Positions 41,801 to 53,156 are shown, numbered from the stretch's first letter. The stretch is DNA of 64,000 nucleotides from Azorinus chamasolen (GCA_963576725.1 OY755244.1:79235620-79299619); one strand, 5' to 3'. The notes: a model not told the origin generated them from the sequence alone. Numbers and translations: made by a program.

Positions 41801-43224
41801 ATAAATAGAATGACACTAGAACTCCAATGCAGTTATCTCCCTTTGTCCCTTATGGCTATGCTGATGGGACAAGGGAAATAACTGTGAGGAAATTACCTTT
41901 TAAGTGTTACAGATTCAGATGTTAAGTAGCATAAAACCCCAGGGTGAGACCATTTTTGGCCCAGGGGTCATTATTTGAACACACCTGATAGTGGTATATT
42001 AGGTGATGCTTCATACCAAATATCTTAGCTCTAGATTATGTGGTTTCAGACAAAAAGATTTTTAAAGGTTTCCCTATATAAGTCTATGTAAAAACTACAA
42101 GCCCAAGGGCAGGGCCATTTTTGGCCCGGGGGTCATCATTTTAACAAACTTGGTAAAGAACCATTAGATGATGCTATATACCAAATATCAAAGCTCTAGA
42201 AATTGTGGTTTCAGAGAAGAAGATTTTTAAAGATTTAAAAAAAAAACCTGTAAAAGTAGTGGGGCGGGGCCATTTTTTGCCCGGGGGTCATGATTTTAAC
42301 AAAACTGATAGAGGACACCCTAAGGTACATTTCTGTGAAATTTGGTTGAAATCCTCCCAGTGGTTTAGGAGAAGAAGTCATTTGAAATAAAAGTGAACGG
42401 ACAGACGGACGGACAGACGGACAGACGGACGACGGACGACAGGCGGTCACAATAGCTCACCTTGAGCCTTTGGCTCAGGTGAGCTAAAAACTGATAAGCC
42501 CTTGGGCGGAGCCATTTTTGGCCCTGGGGTCATAATTTGAACAGTAATTGAAGAGGACCATAAGATCATGCTACATACCAAATATCAAAGGTCTAGGCCT
42601 TACAGTTTCAGAGAAGAAGATTTTTAAAGATTTTCCTATGAAAATTCCTTATTACCATATATGGAAAAAATGACAACGCCCTCTGGCGGCCATGTTTTTT
42701 GCCGGATCAAAATTCTTTTAACAACTTTTGAAGTCTATCAACTGAGAAACATTTTGGTGAAAACCATATTCAAATCGGACAAGTCATTCTGGAGTAGAAG
42801 ATTTTTCTAGATATTGTGTACGGTTGCCATGGCAACAAGACCGATGGGCCCCACCCACTATCTTTTAACAACTTTTGAAGCACCCGCCAACAGTATGTAT
42901 CTGACCAAGTTTGGTTACAATTGGGCAGTCGGTTTCAGAGAAGAAGTCGTTTGAAATTGTTGATGGACAGACGGACGCCGGACACAGGGGTATCACAAAA
43001 GCTCACCTTGAGCACTTTGTGCTCTGGTGAGCTAAAAACATGGCGGCCAAGCTTTAAATTTGAAATACCTGTTATGCTAAATGATAATGAAATCCTATTA
43101 GTGGTTTCAAAGATTCAATTTGATTACTGTTTGACTAGGATATTTTGAGAATAATTAGCCCCACCCTGGGCGTCTACCTTCTTTGGCGAATTAAAATGAC
43201 TACAAAACTTCCACCTGTTATTAG

Positions 43225-43400
43225 TTTAAGTTTTTCCCTGCTGTGTAACAATATCTGTTCAAATTTGACTACTTCCAATTCGAACCAGCTTTTACTATTG
43301 ATCGTGTGTCAAACAGTTCAGATCCTGATTGAGTTAATCGGTGTCTCATATGGATCCAAACTGTTTGCAGGTCGCGAATAGCGGGATAAAGGCCATCCTT
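43225..43400. mobile_element. family F-type MITE remnant (variant F')
   Basis: AATTTGACTACTTCCAATTCG, TATTGATCGTGTGTCAAACAG, then TTCAGATCCTGATTGAG... and CTCATATGGATCCAAACTG. It matches 56555-56700 in layout. Confidence 0.5.
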
Positions 43401-43626
43401 TGTCTGATAGTGCTCTAAAATTAGTTTATATTCAAACACTGAAGAGTTAATTGTGATAATAGGATTAAACGCCGCAGGAATATTTGGAATAGGATTATGG
43501 CAAGGACCGTATCTAATGTTGTAATAATGTGTGGTTCAACCCTTGTGCTATTGCTTTATATTTATGTAGAAATATGTTACAATGTATTTGTGTAAAACGA
43601 AAGCAAGCAATGAAATATGATTTAAA

Positions 43627-45288
43627 ACAAGAGGGCCAGAATGGCCCTGAAGCGCTCACCAGACAATCAGAGGAGAAGATTTTCAAAGTTTTCACTATAT
43701 GTTTCTACTGAAAACTAGCCGACCCTGGGGCGGGCCAATTTTGACCCCAGGGGCATAATTTATATAACTTTTGTACAGGACTTGAACATGATGCTATGAG
43801 CCAAATATGAAAGCTGAGAACCTTTCAGTTTCAGAGGAGAAGATTTTCAAAGTTTTCTCTATATGTTTCTACTGAAAACTACCCACCCCTGGGGCGGGGC
43901 CAATTTTGACCCCAGGGCCATAATTCATATAACTTTTATAGAGGACCTATACATGATGCTATGCGCCAAATATGAAAGCTGAGCACCTTCCAGTTTCAGA
44001 GGAGAAGATTTTGAAAGATTTCACTATTTGCTTCCATTGAAAACTGCCCACCCCTGGGGCGGGGCCAATTTTGACCCTAGGGCCATAATTAATATGACTT
44101 TAGTAGAAGACCTGAACATGATGCTCTGTGCCAAATATGAAAGCTGGGCGCCTTCCAGTTTCAGAGGAGAAGATTTTAAAAGATTTCACTATTTGTTTCT
44201 TTTGAAAACTGCCCACCCCTGGGGTGGGGCCAATTTTAACCCCAGGGCCATAATTTATACAACTTTTGTAGAGGACATAAACATGATGCTATGTGCCAAA
44301 TATGAAAGCTGAGAACCTTCTGGTTTCAGAGGAGAAGATTTTCAAAGTTTTCACTAAATGTTTCTATTGAAAACTTCCCACCCCTGGGGCGGGGCCAATT
44401 TTGACCCCAGGGGCATAATTTATATAACTTTTGTACAGGACCTGAACATGATGCTCTGTGCCAAATATGAAAGATGAGAGCCATCCAGTTTCAGAGGAGA
44501 AGATTTTCAAAGATTTCACTATTTGTTTCCATTGAAAACTGCCCACCCCTGGGGCGGGGCCAATTTTACCCCCAGAGCCATAATTTATATAACTTTTGTA
44601 GAGGACCTGAACATGATGCTATGTGCCAAATATGAAATCTGAGAACCTTCCAGTTTCAGAGGAGAAGATTTTCAAAGTTTTCACTATATGTCTCTATTGA
44701 AAGCTTCCCACCCCTGGGGCGGTGCCAATTTTGACCCAAGGGGCATAATTTATATAACTTTTGTAGAGGACCTGAACATGGTGCTCTGTGCCAAATATGA
44801 AAGATGAGAGCCTTTCAGTTTCAGAGGAGAAGATTTTCAAAGATTTCACTATTTGTTTCTATTGAAAACTGTCCACCCCTGGGGTGGGGCCAATTTTGAC
44901 CCCAGGGTCATAATTTATATAACTTTTGTAGAGGACCTAAACATGATGCTATGTGCCAAATATGAAAGCTGAGAACCTTCTGGTTTCAGAGGAGAAGATT
45001 TTCAAAGTTTCACTATATGTTTCTATTGAAAACTTCCCACCCCTAGGGCGGGGCCAATTTTGACTCCAGGGGAATTATTTATATAACTTTTGTAGAGGAC
45101 CTATAGGTGATGCTATGTACCAAAGATGAAAGCTGAGAACCCTGTAGATTCAGAGGAGAAGATTTTTAAAGGTTCAAATTGTTGACGCGGGATGACAGAC
45201 GACGGACGACGCACACCGCACGACGACGGACGACGGACATCAGGCGATCACAAAAGCTCACCCTGAGCACTTTGTGCTCTGGTGAGCT
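43627..45288 (+). mobile_element. family H tandem-core element, uninterrupted
   Basis: AACAAGAGGGCCAGAATGGC start. About nine units of 160-170 bp carry CACCCCTGGGGCGGGGCCAA and ATGATGCTATGTGCCAAATA. A GACGGACGACGCACACCG tract and the hairpin AGCTCACC...GGTGAGCT follow. It is the cleanest H copy in the window. Confidence 0.8.
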
Positions 45289-45339
45289 AAAAATGAAGAG
45301 TTTAAGTTATAAGATTGAACATCCTTTAGAGTCAAATGT

Positions 45340-45540
45340 AGGTGTACAGCCACACCTCTCTAATGTGGTTAACTAGCGATTGCTCTGACTTAGAATGTAG
45401 GGCACTGTGTGTCTATAAGAGCAGGTGGTGGCTTAATGCAAAATGAAAGTAATGCAGAAAGCTCCTAAGGGAGCTTTCTGCATTACTTTGATGCTGCATT
45501 AAGTGGATGTAGCGCTGGATGTATAGTGTGATTAGTGGAT
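45340..45540. mobile_element. family D hairpin MITE, diverged
   Basis: TACAGCCACACCTCTCTAATG start. Core GTAATGCAGAAAGCTCCTAAGGGAGC with complementary arm CTGCATTACTTTGATGCTGC. The right terminus is not clear. Confidence 0.6.
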
Positions 45541-45689
45541 GTACCTCTGGATGGACGGACAATGCCAAAATAACATCCATCCATTAACCTTCATTTACTA
45601 GAACATCTCTTACTGTCATAAACAATACAAAGAGACCAAAATTACATTTTATTTACTGCTATACCATTTGTACAAGTCATTGTACCATA

Positions 45690-45907
45690 ACTCATTCCCA
45701 CCTAGACTATTTTTAGACCCAACCGCTTTGAATTAATCTACCGAAAAGGAGCATTAACTATTAAAGAAAAGGAGAATTTTAGAATTGTGTAGTTTTGAAA
45801 CCATTGTAATAAATAGAGAATTTGTATGTGCTCTATTTATCACAATGGTTTCAATAAATGAGTTTTACAGACACGCACAACGGCGTCAGTAGGAGAGAAT
45901 GGGTTAA
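45690..45907. mobile_element. TTAA hairpin MITE, family A, core loop lost
   Basis: CTCATTCCCACCTAGAC start; GGAGAGAATGGG-TTAA end. The inner loop is reduced (AGAATTTGTATGTGCTCT). Confidence 0.65.
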
Positions 45908-46086
45908 CATAATATGTGTACATGTATACAGAAAGAAAACATACATAGATGTATAAAATATAGATAGACATTAACCATTTACTTCATGAATATTCATGCA
46001 AGAAATAATGACATGGATATAATTTATACACAACATGGGAATTTTTTCTCATGACAGAAATTGTAGATTCAAATCTATATTATTTC

Positions 46087-46323
46087 TTAACCCTTTCCCT
46101 GTTTGATATTCATGTAAGAGATAATGTCAATATGAATATGTTTATAATGGAATATGAACACAGGTAATTTTGGCTCAGGCAGAAACTGTAAAATCAGATC
46201 TACTGTAATTTCATAAGCAAACAAGGCAGACCCTGATCAGATGACTCCTATAGGAGTCATCTGATCTAGGTCTACTCTGTTTGAAAATGTGTGAAAAAGC
46301 GTTAATATGAGGGAAAGGGTTAA
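46087..46323. mobile_element. TTAA hairpin MITE, family C, nested
   Basis: TTAA on both sides; CCCTTTCCCTGTTTGATATTC to GAGGGAAAGGG. The core is GACCCTGATCAGATGACTCC, TA, then the perfect inner complement GGAGTCATCTGATC. It is inserted into the TTAA-like site of an older C element. Confidence 0.8.
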
Positions 46324-46327
46324 GCAA

Positions 46328-48481
46328 AACAAGAGGGCCAGAATGGCACTGAAGCGCTCACCAGACAATCAGAGGAGAAGATTTTCAAAGTTTTCACTAT
46401 ATGTTTCTATAGAGAACTAGCCGGCCCTGGGGCTGGCCAATTTTGACCCCAGGAAATTAATTTAGAAAAACTTGTAGGGGACCTGAACACGATGCTATGA
46501 GCCAAATATGAGAGCTGAGATTAACCTTCCAGTTTCAGAGAAGAAGATTTTCAAAGTTTTCTCAATATGTTTCTATTGAAAACTGTCTACTACCCCTGTG
46601 GCAGGGCCAATTTTGACCCCAGGGTCATAATTTATATAACTTTTGTAGAGGACCTGAACATGATGCTCTGTGCCAAATATGAAAGCTGAGAGCCTTCCAG
46701 TTTCAGAGAAGAAGATTTTCAAAGATTTCACTATTTGTTTCTATTGAAAACTGCCCACCCCTGGGGCGGGGCCAATTTTGACCCCGGGGCCATACTTTAT
46801 ATAACTTTTGTAGAAGACCTGAACATGATGCTATGTGCCAAATATGAAAGCTGAGAACCTTCCAGTTTCAGAGGAAAAGATTTTCAAGGATTTCAATATT
46901 TGTTTCTATTGAAAACTGCCCTACCCTGGGGCGGGCCAATTTTGACCCAGGGTCCATAATTTACATAACCTTTGTAGAGGACCTGAACATGATGCTTTGT
47001 GCCAAATATGAGAGCTGAGAGTCTTCCAGTTTCAGAGAAGAAAATTTTCAAAGATTTCACTATTTGTTTCTTTTGAAAACTGCCCACCCCTGGGGTGGGG
47101 CCAATTTTGACCCAGGGGCCATACTTTATATAACTTTTGTAAAAGACCTGAACATGATGCTATGTGCAAAATATGAAAGCTGAGAACCATCCAGTTTCAG
47201 AGGAAAAGATTTTCAAGGATTTCACTATTTGTTTCTATTGAAAACTGCCCACCCCTGGGGCGGGGCCAATTTTGACCCCAGGGCCATAATTTATATAACC
47301 TTTGTAGAGGACCTGAACATGATGCTCTGTGCCAAATATGAAAGCTGAGAACCTTCCAGTTTCAGACAAGAAGATTTTCAAAGATTTCACTATTTGTTTC
47401 TATTGAAAACTGCCCACCCCTGGGGCGGGGCCAATTTTGACCCAGGGGCCACAAATAATATAACTTTTGTAGAGGACCTGAACATGATGCTATGTGCCAA
47501 ATATGAAAGCTGAGAACCTTCCAGTTTCAGACGAGAAGATTTTCAAAGATTTCACTATTTGTTTCTTTTGAAACCTGCCCACCCCTGGGGCGGGGCCAAT
47601 TTTGACCCTGGGGCCATAATTTATATAACTTTTGCAGAGGACCTGAACATGATGCTCTGTGCCAAATATGAAAGCTGAGAGCCTTCCAGTTTCAGAGAAG
47701 AAGATTTTCAAAGATTTCACTATTTGTTTCTATTGAAAACTGCCCACCCCTGGGGCAGGCCAATTTTGACCCCGGGGCCATACTTTATATAACTTTTGTA
47801 GAGGACCTGAACATGATGATATGTGCCAAATATGAAAGCTGAGAGCCTTCCAGTTTCAGAGGAGAAGATTTTCAAAGATTTCACTATTTGTTTCTATTGA
47901 AAACTGCCCACCCCTGGGGCGGGGCCAATTTTGACCCCGGGGCCATAATTTATATAACTTTTGTAGAGGACCTGAACATGATGCTATGTGCCAAATATGA
48001 AAGCTGAGAGCCTTCCAGTTTCAGAGAAGAAGATTTTCAAAGTTTGCACTATATGATTCTATAGAAAACTGCCCACCCCTGGGGCGGGGCCAATTTTGAC
48101 CCCAGGGCCATAATTTATATAACTTTTGTAGAGGACCTGAGCATGATGCTATGTGCCAATTATGAAAGCTGAGAAGCTTCTGGTTTTAGAGGAGAAGATT
48201 TTCAAAGTTTTACTATATGTTTCTATTGAAAACAAGGCACCCCTGGGGCGGGGTCAATTTTGACCCCAGGGGCATAATTTATATAACTTTTGTAGAGGAC
48301 CTGAATATGATGCTATGTGCCAAAGATGAAAGTTGAGATCCCTGTAGATTCATAGGAGAAGATTTTTAAAGGTTCAAACTGTTGACGACGGACGACGAAC
48401 GACGCACGACGCACGCCGACGGACGACGGACAACGGGCGATCACAATAGCTCACCCTGAGCACTTTGTGCTCTGGTGAGCT
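46328..48481 (+). mobile_element. family H tandem-core element, nested in C
   Basis: AACAAGAGGGCCAGAATGGC start. About a dozen units at 165-169 bp (CGGGGCCAAT anchors at 47261, 47426 and 47591). GACGGACGACGAACGACG tract and terminal hairpin. No target duplication is seen in the C element. Confidence 0.75.
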
Positions 48482-48605
48482 AAAAAGAGTAGACAATTAT
48501 TAGACAGCTTCTACAGGAATTGTCTGACCTGGGTCTACTCAGTGTGCAATGGTGTAAAAAATATATATGGAGTAAAGGGTCAAGGACACATCCAAGCTTT
48601 CATAC

Positions 48606-48862
48606 TTAACCCTTTCCTTCATACTTAACCCTTTCCTTTCCTTTTCATGCACTTTCAAACAGAGTAGACCCAGATCAGATGGCTCCTATAGGAGCCATCT
48701 GATCAGGGTCTGCTCTGTTTGATTACAGAATTTGATAGATCTATTTCTTTAGTTTCTAAAATAGCTTCAATTTTATACCTTCCATATTTCATAATAATTA
48801 TTTTCTCTATGAATAATTAGTAGGTATTGACATTTATAATAAATATAGAACTGGGAAATGGA
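48606..48862. mobile_element. family B MITE, left end partially duplicated
   Basis: TTAACCCTTTCCTTCATAC is followed by a second TTAACCCTTTCC. The core GACCCAGATCAGATGGCTCC, TATA, complement is perfect in the inner arms. The right end is AACTGGGAAATGG. Confidence 0.7.
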
Positions 48863-49149
48863 TAACATACTGTATGCAAATGTTACTGTTACATCAAACA
48901 TCCTGAGCACCGCAAGCTGGTGCAAACCCTCGTCTGTTATCATGTTGGTAGGTGTGGATAGGCCTTGTCAAATGAACATGCATACCAAAAATGAAGGTTG
49001 TAAATGAAAAATTGAAGAAGATATGGTCAATGTTAACATTTCTGACGCCGACAACGACGCCGACGCCGGAGTTATGACAATAGCTCGTGATTTCTTCAAA
49101 ACAGACAAGCTAAAAATGTTAATTAAGCTGTGTTAATGCTTTGCAAGGC

Positions 49150-49430
49150 AGCAATTAGTTAATGGCACACTCAGTTTGTATCCAGATGAGATGCCAAGTA
49201 AGTCTGATTCTCATCTGGGTCCATGCTTATAAAGCTTTTAGATGAGTCTGAGTTCGTTCTCAAGTTTTTGATTGGTCAGATTTGAGCCTCTGGCTCAAAT
49301 CTGACCAATCAAAAGCTTGAGAACTCAAATCTGACCAATCAAAAGCTTGAGAACGAAACTCAGACTCAACTAAAAGCTTTATAAGCATGGACCCAGGATA
49401 GAAAACTGTTTGACAGGGATTGTATTTTTG
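49150..49430. mobile_element. family F-like MITE split by hairpin E3
   Basis: ACTCAGTTTGTATCCAGATGAG and the complementary arm ATTCTCATCTGG are followed by hairpin E3, and the F sequence resumes with AGAAAACTGTTTGACAGG. The junction is at GGGTCC/GGACCC. Confidence 0.55.
49217..49393. repeat. hairpin element E, copy 3
   Basis: GGGTCCATGCTTATAAAGC and its inverse at the end. The right arm has an extra tandem copy of about 31-34 bp (CTCAAATCTGACCAATCAAA). This is the mirror image of the situation in copy 2. Confidence 0.85.
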
Positions 49431-49522
49431 CAAAGCAATGAAAGAGACAAAAACTGATAGCAGATACTTGGTGCATCCATTACAGTTTACAGATGAGAAT
49501 AAAAACATATTGCTGTCTACTT

Positions 49523-49720
49523 TAACCCTTTACTCCATAACCATGCCCTTCTATGCATTTGCAAACAGAGTAAACCCAGATCAGACAGCTCCTACAAGTA
49601 ACTCACTTTCACCCTTTACTTGACAGAGACACCTTTGGATGTTTTTGCAAACCAAGTAGACCCAGATCAGGTCACTCCTGTAAGACTGGCTTGATAAGGG
49701 TCTCCTCCGTTTCCTTATAC
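49523..49720. mobile_element. C/B-type MITE fragments in series
   Basis: TTAA, CCCTTTACTCCATAACCATGC, GAGTAAACCCAGATCAGACAG without its partner arm; then a second first-arm block, AAGTAGACCCAGATCAGGTC, with a degraded complement. Confidence 0.5.
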
Positions 49721-49721
49721 A

Positions 49722-49815
49722 GTAAAAAAACCCTCTAAACCGGAATTATAATAAAGAAGAATTTAGGTCCTTTTAGGCAGGTGGCTGCTTAATGCAGGGT
49801 GCAAGTCATCTCAAC
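49722..49815. mobile_element. family D MITE, left half
   Basis: ACAGTAAAAAAACCCTCTAAAC and GGCAGGTGGCTGCTTAATGC; the second half is absent. Bases 49816-50085 show nothing recognised. Confidence 0.45.
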
Positions 49816-50089
49816 TCCTGTGACCTAATCCACGACAATGCACAGCTACACATTTGTTATTTCTTAAATATTGGTTTTCATACCATAGGGCTCATTTATT
49901 CTTAATTTCTTATAGTTCAGACATCTTCAAGTCTGAAAAAATCATGTGTGAACACTATCACTGGTGCTTAAAAATTTGGTGGTATTTCCACTGATATATT
50001 TTACCATACAAATATTCATACTATTATGATTATTGGGTGTTCAAGACACCTATTTTATTAGAAAGTAATGGATATTCAAATAACCTTTT

Positions 50090-50210
50090 TATACTTTTTT
50101 TCAGCACTGCAAACAGTGAAGACCCAGATCAGATATCTCCTGTATGAGTCGTCTGATCAGGGTCTGCTCTGTTTGTTTTATGACTATTTATGAAGTAAAG
50201 TATTAAGCAA
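50090..50210. mobile_element. C/B-type hairpin core with partial ends
   Basis: AAACAGTGAAGACCCAGATC, ATCTCCTGTATGAGTCGTCTG, TCAGGGTCTGCTCTGTTTG. The end GAAGTAAAGTATTAA is a decayed C terminus. Confidence 0.5.
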
Positions 50211-50284
50211 TCAGAAACAGAGCCATTGGCAAAGAAATTAAGGAGATATCCTTGAAATAATTTATGCGTAAAACTTGCTGAATG

Positions 50285-50700
50285 CTCAACCTCATGAAGA
50301 AATATCATGAATATTTATAAGATAATATTTTAATGTTGTGAGAACTGAGAAGTACAGTAGAACCCCTCTAATGTGACCACTTAATGAATAAACATGAGTG
50401 TCTTTACAAGCAGGTGGTTGCTTAATGCAGGACAAAAGTAATGCAGAAAGCTCAGAGGAGCTGCATTTCTTTTGCCCTACATTAAGCTACCACCTGCATT
50501 TAGCACCCAGAATTATACCTCCTAAAGGTGGTCGCATTAGCGGGGTTTTACTGTATTTTGGCAATGGCAGAAACTGTATAATCAGATCTACATGTAACAT
50601 AATTCCAGAACAGAGTCTGATCAGCAGGCTCTTGCAGAAGTTGTCTGATCTTTGTCTACTCTGTTCTCAAAACTAACAGGTATCCCTATAAGTAAAAGGA
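50285..50700. mobile_element. family C MITE carrying a nested D element
   Basis: AATATCATGAATATTTATAAG on the left and GGCAATGGCAGAAACTGTATAA...AAAAGGATTAA on the right bracket the D element at 50355-50553. Confidence 0.55.
50353..50555. mobile_element. TA-flanked hairpin MITE, family D, nested
   Basis: TA flanks, CAGTAGAACCCCTCTAATG and GCGGGGTTTTACTG ends. The arms match except for a small deletion at the loop (AGCTCAGAGGAGCTGC). Confidence 0.8.
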
Positions 50701-50762
50701 TTAATACATGGAATGATCCAATTAAAAAACTAACTGGGTTAAATATTACTACATAATCCCTC

Positions 50763-51018
50763 TTAACCCTTTTCCCATCAGTATCCATGTAAGAAATAAT
50801 CCCAACATGAATATTTATTGACTCAATTTTTATAATGTAAACTTTTCAAGAAAATATTTTGCTTTGAGAAAAACTGTAGAATCAGATCTTTATCATGTCA
50901 AAAGAAAACAGAGCAGACCCTGATCAGACGGCTCCTATGGGAGCCATCTGATCTGGGTCTACTCTGTTTGCAAATGTGTGAAAGGGCGTTTAATATAAAT
51001 ATGAAGGAAAGGGTTTAA
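50763..51018. mobile_element. TTAA hairpin MITE, family C, complete
   Basis: TTAA on both sides; CCCTTTTCCCATCAGTATCC to GAAGGAAAGGG. The core is GACCCTGATCAGACGGCTCC with GGAGCCATCTGATCTGGGTC. The right TTAA is shared with the next element. Confidence 0.75.
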
Positions 51019-51262
51019 CCCTTTACCTGATGAAAATTCATGTAAGAAATAATGACTTCATAAGTATTTATTAGCTGATTATTTGTAATGACATGTTTGT
51101 TTTACCTTTGTAGATACTGTAGAATCAGATCTATATAATTCCATAAGCAAACAGATCAGACCCTGAATAGACAGCTCCCTCCTGTAGGAGCTGTCTGATC
51201 TGGGTGTACTTTATTTGCAAAGGCATGAAAAAGGTATTTATACCCGTCAGGTAAAGGGTTAA
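51015..51262. mobile_element. TTAA hairpin MITE, family C, abutting
   Basis: CCCTTTACCTGATGAAAATTC to CAGGTAAAGGG-TTAA. The inner arms GACAGCTCC and GGAGCTGTC are perfect. A small insertion lies at the loop. Confidence 0.8.
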
Positions 51263-51412
51263 TGACAAAAAGCACTCTATGAGCTGGCAAGTAAGCGTTA
51301 TATGCTATAAAGAATATTCTAAGTATAATGGAGTCCAAGTATAACTAAAGTACAATGTACATGTACTGCTAATGAATGAGAAGGGGCCGCTCACTGTTCC
51401 TTCTGGGCTTCC

Positions 51413-51640
51413 TTAACCCATTCTCTCATAGGCTATTTTTAGATTCAAACTCTTTGAATAAATCTACCGAAAAAAGCATTAACTAGAGAAAAGGAAAATT
51501 TTAGAATTTTGTAGTTTGAAACCATTGTGATAAATAGAGCATTTGCTCCTATAGGAGCAAATGCTCTATTTATCACAATGGTTTCAATAGGTGATTTTTA
51601 CAGAGGCGTAGAAAGGCCTATTTATAGAGGAAAGGGTAAA
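51413..51640. mobile_element. hairpin MITE, family A
   Basis: TTAA, CCCATTCTCTCATAGGC to AGAGGAAAGGG with TAAA on the right. The core palindrome is perfect over more than 25 bp per arm. Confidence 0.8.
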
Positions 51641-51656
51641 TAGTGAAAGAAATTTT

Positions 51657-51950
51657 AACCATTTCCCTTTTCTTTATTTATTCCAAATTTCAATGAATTT
51701 CAATATTCATGGCATAACTGTTACAATAAAATATATAAGTTGGAACATAGCCATTTTAGAAACTAAAGAAAAGAAGGAAAGCATTAAAATGGTGCGAGTA
51801 TTGCTCCAATGGCAAAAATGCAAAGCCTTAATGGTTATCAATACAAGTGGCTGCTGAATGTTGGATAACAGCACTGCAGAAAGCTCCTGGAGGGGTTTTC
51901 TGTAGTGCTATCATCCTGCATTAATCAGCCACCTGTATAAACAACTTGAA
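51657..51950. mobile_element. family B fragment followed by a family D core
   Basis: 51657-51800: CCATTTCCCTTTTCTTTATT...TTAGAAACTAAAGAAAAG. 51838-51950: AAGTGGCTGCTGAATGTTGG hairpin closing at GAAAGCTCCTGGAGGGG, a D-type core without CAGT ends. Confidence 0.45.
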
Positions 51951-52464
51951 AATCTACATATTTAAAGAGCTCATCACAATAGAACTTTAATGTCATGTAG
52001 ATGACCACACTTGTAAGAGTTTTTTGATGGCCCAAGAAAAAATTTGTTCAGAGTTCTGAATTGCTAAAATGCAGTAACTTTTAAATTTCTCTTTACTGCA
52101 GGAGCTGTATGATCTGCATCTACTCTGTTTGCAGAGGCATTAAAAGGTATTACTAATGAGGAAAAAAATTAACGTATCAGTAGAATGGTTTGGAAGAGAG
52201 AGAGAGAGAGAATTCAAAATGGTTCCAAAAAGTAGTCAATACATAGGGTTTACTGGAGAAATAAAGGAGCTATTCTTGAAAAAAATATCCCATTAGCATA
52301 TATCTTATCAATGCTTCTAAACAGAATCTCTTTACACTATAAAGCAATGTACATTGTATACACACAGTCTTTACACACAGGATGCTGCTTGTCAGTAATG
52401 CTGAAAGAATGTCCTGTGGAAACTTGCTAAACTACTTTTGCCCAGCATTAAGTTATGAGCTGTT
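51951..52464. other. mostly unassigned; GA run and D/C remnants
   Basis: A C-type second arm, GAGCTGTATGATCTGCATC, at 52100; a GA microsatellite at 52194-52212; AGGGTTTACTGGAGAAATAA at 52246 resembling hairpin N; and a weak D core at 52380-52450. No gene. Confidence 0.4.
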
Positions 52465-52657
52465 TTAACCCAATAGGCTATTTTTAGACCCAACCTCATT
52501 GAAAAATCTACCGAAAAGGAACAATTATTAGAGAAATGGAAAATTTTAGAATTGTGTAGTTTGAAACCATTGTGATAAATAGAGCAAATGCTCTATTTAT
52601 CACAATGGTTTCATCAGGTGACTTTTACAGAGGCGTCAATATGAGAGAATGGGTTAA
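52465..52657. mobile_element. TTAA hairpin MITE, family A, short loop
   Basis: TTAA on both sides, CCCAATAGGCTATTTTTAG start, GAGAGAATGGG end. The core arms meet directly (AGAGCAAATGCTCT), so the loop region of other copies is missing. Confidence 0.8.
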
Positions 52658-52855
52658 AGACTGATAATTTTACTTTTTTGATTGACTGCTTTAGACAGGG
52701 TTTACTGTGACAATTTACATTGTACTCCAATGAAACCTCACCACCTGAAAAAAAATATCTTTGGCATAACTGTCTGCTTTATTTTAAAAAATATTTGCCA
52801 TATTTAATTTGTTCACGCTATATCATATAATCTGCGTTGGAAACAGGTTGGATAT

Positions 52856-53084
52856 TTAACCCATTCCTCCATAGGCTATTTTTAGATCCAACCTCTTTGG
52901 ATGCATCTACCGAAAAGGAGCATTAACTAGAGAAAAGGAAAACTCAAGAATTTTGTAATTTGAAACCATTGTGATAAATTACGCATTTACTCCTATAGGA
53001 GCAAATGCTCTATTTATCACAATTGTTTCAACAGGTGACTATTACAGAGGAGTAGAAAGACGTATTTATGGAGGAAAGGGTTAA
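52856..53084. mobile_element. TTAA hairpin MITE, family A, complete
   Basis: TTAA on both sides; CCCATTCCTCCATAGGC to GGAGGAAAGGG. The palindrome has two mismatches. Confidence 0.8.
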
Positions 53085-53156
53085 GCAAGGCCATGCACTT
53101 TGACATCTGCTAAACTTTTTGATAATTTCCCATATCACAATCATGCAGTATGCTTA

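Larger units (their letters stand above)
40002..42485 (+). mobile_element. family H element, inner copy, itself invaded by MITEs
   Basis: AACAAGAGGGCCATTGGCCC start and ATAGCTCACC...CTCAGGTGAGCT end, with a GACGGACGGACAGACGG tract. The outer unit reads CCTATG | AAAAACTGATAAGCC across the junctions, so removing the insert restores the unit exactly. It carries B, F and B MITEs inside. Confidence 0.7.
39165..43033 (+). mobile_element. family H element containing a second H element
   Basis: Starts AACAAGAGGGCCATGAGGCCCT; units carry AAACTGATAAGCCCTTGGGC; ends AGCTCACCTTGAGCACTTTG...GGTGAGCT. It is interrupted at 40002-42485 by another H element and resumes mid-unit. Confidence 0.65.
45971..48580. 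mobile_element. family C MITE split twice (by C and by H)
   Basis: Left part: TTAA, CCATTTACTTCATGAATATTC...ATCTATATTATTTC. Short middle: GCAAA between the two inserts. Right part: GAGTAGACAATTATTAGACAG...GGAGTAAAGGG at 48580 (TTAA now TCAA). Joined they give the normal C order. Confidence 0.65.

Noticed and set aside
44028..44312. Open frames in the family H arrays (also 46893-47087, 47490-47720)
   Set aside because: Unit length near a multiple of three keeps a frame open by chance; the peptides repeat once per unit.
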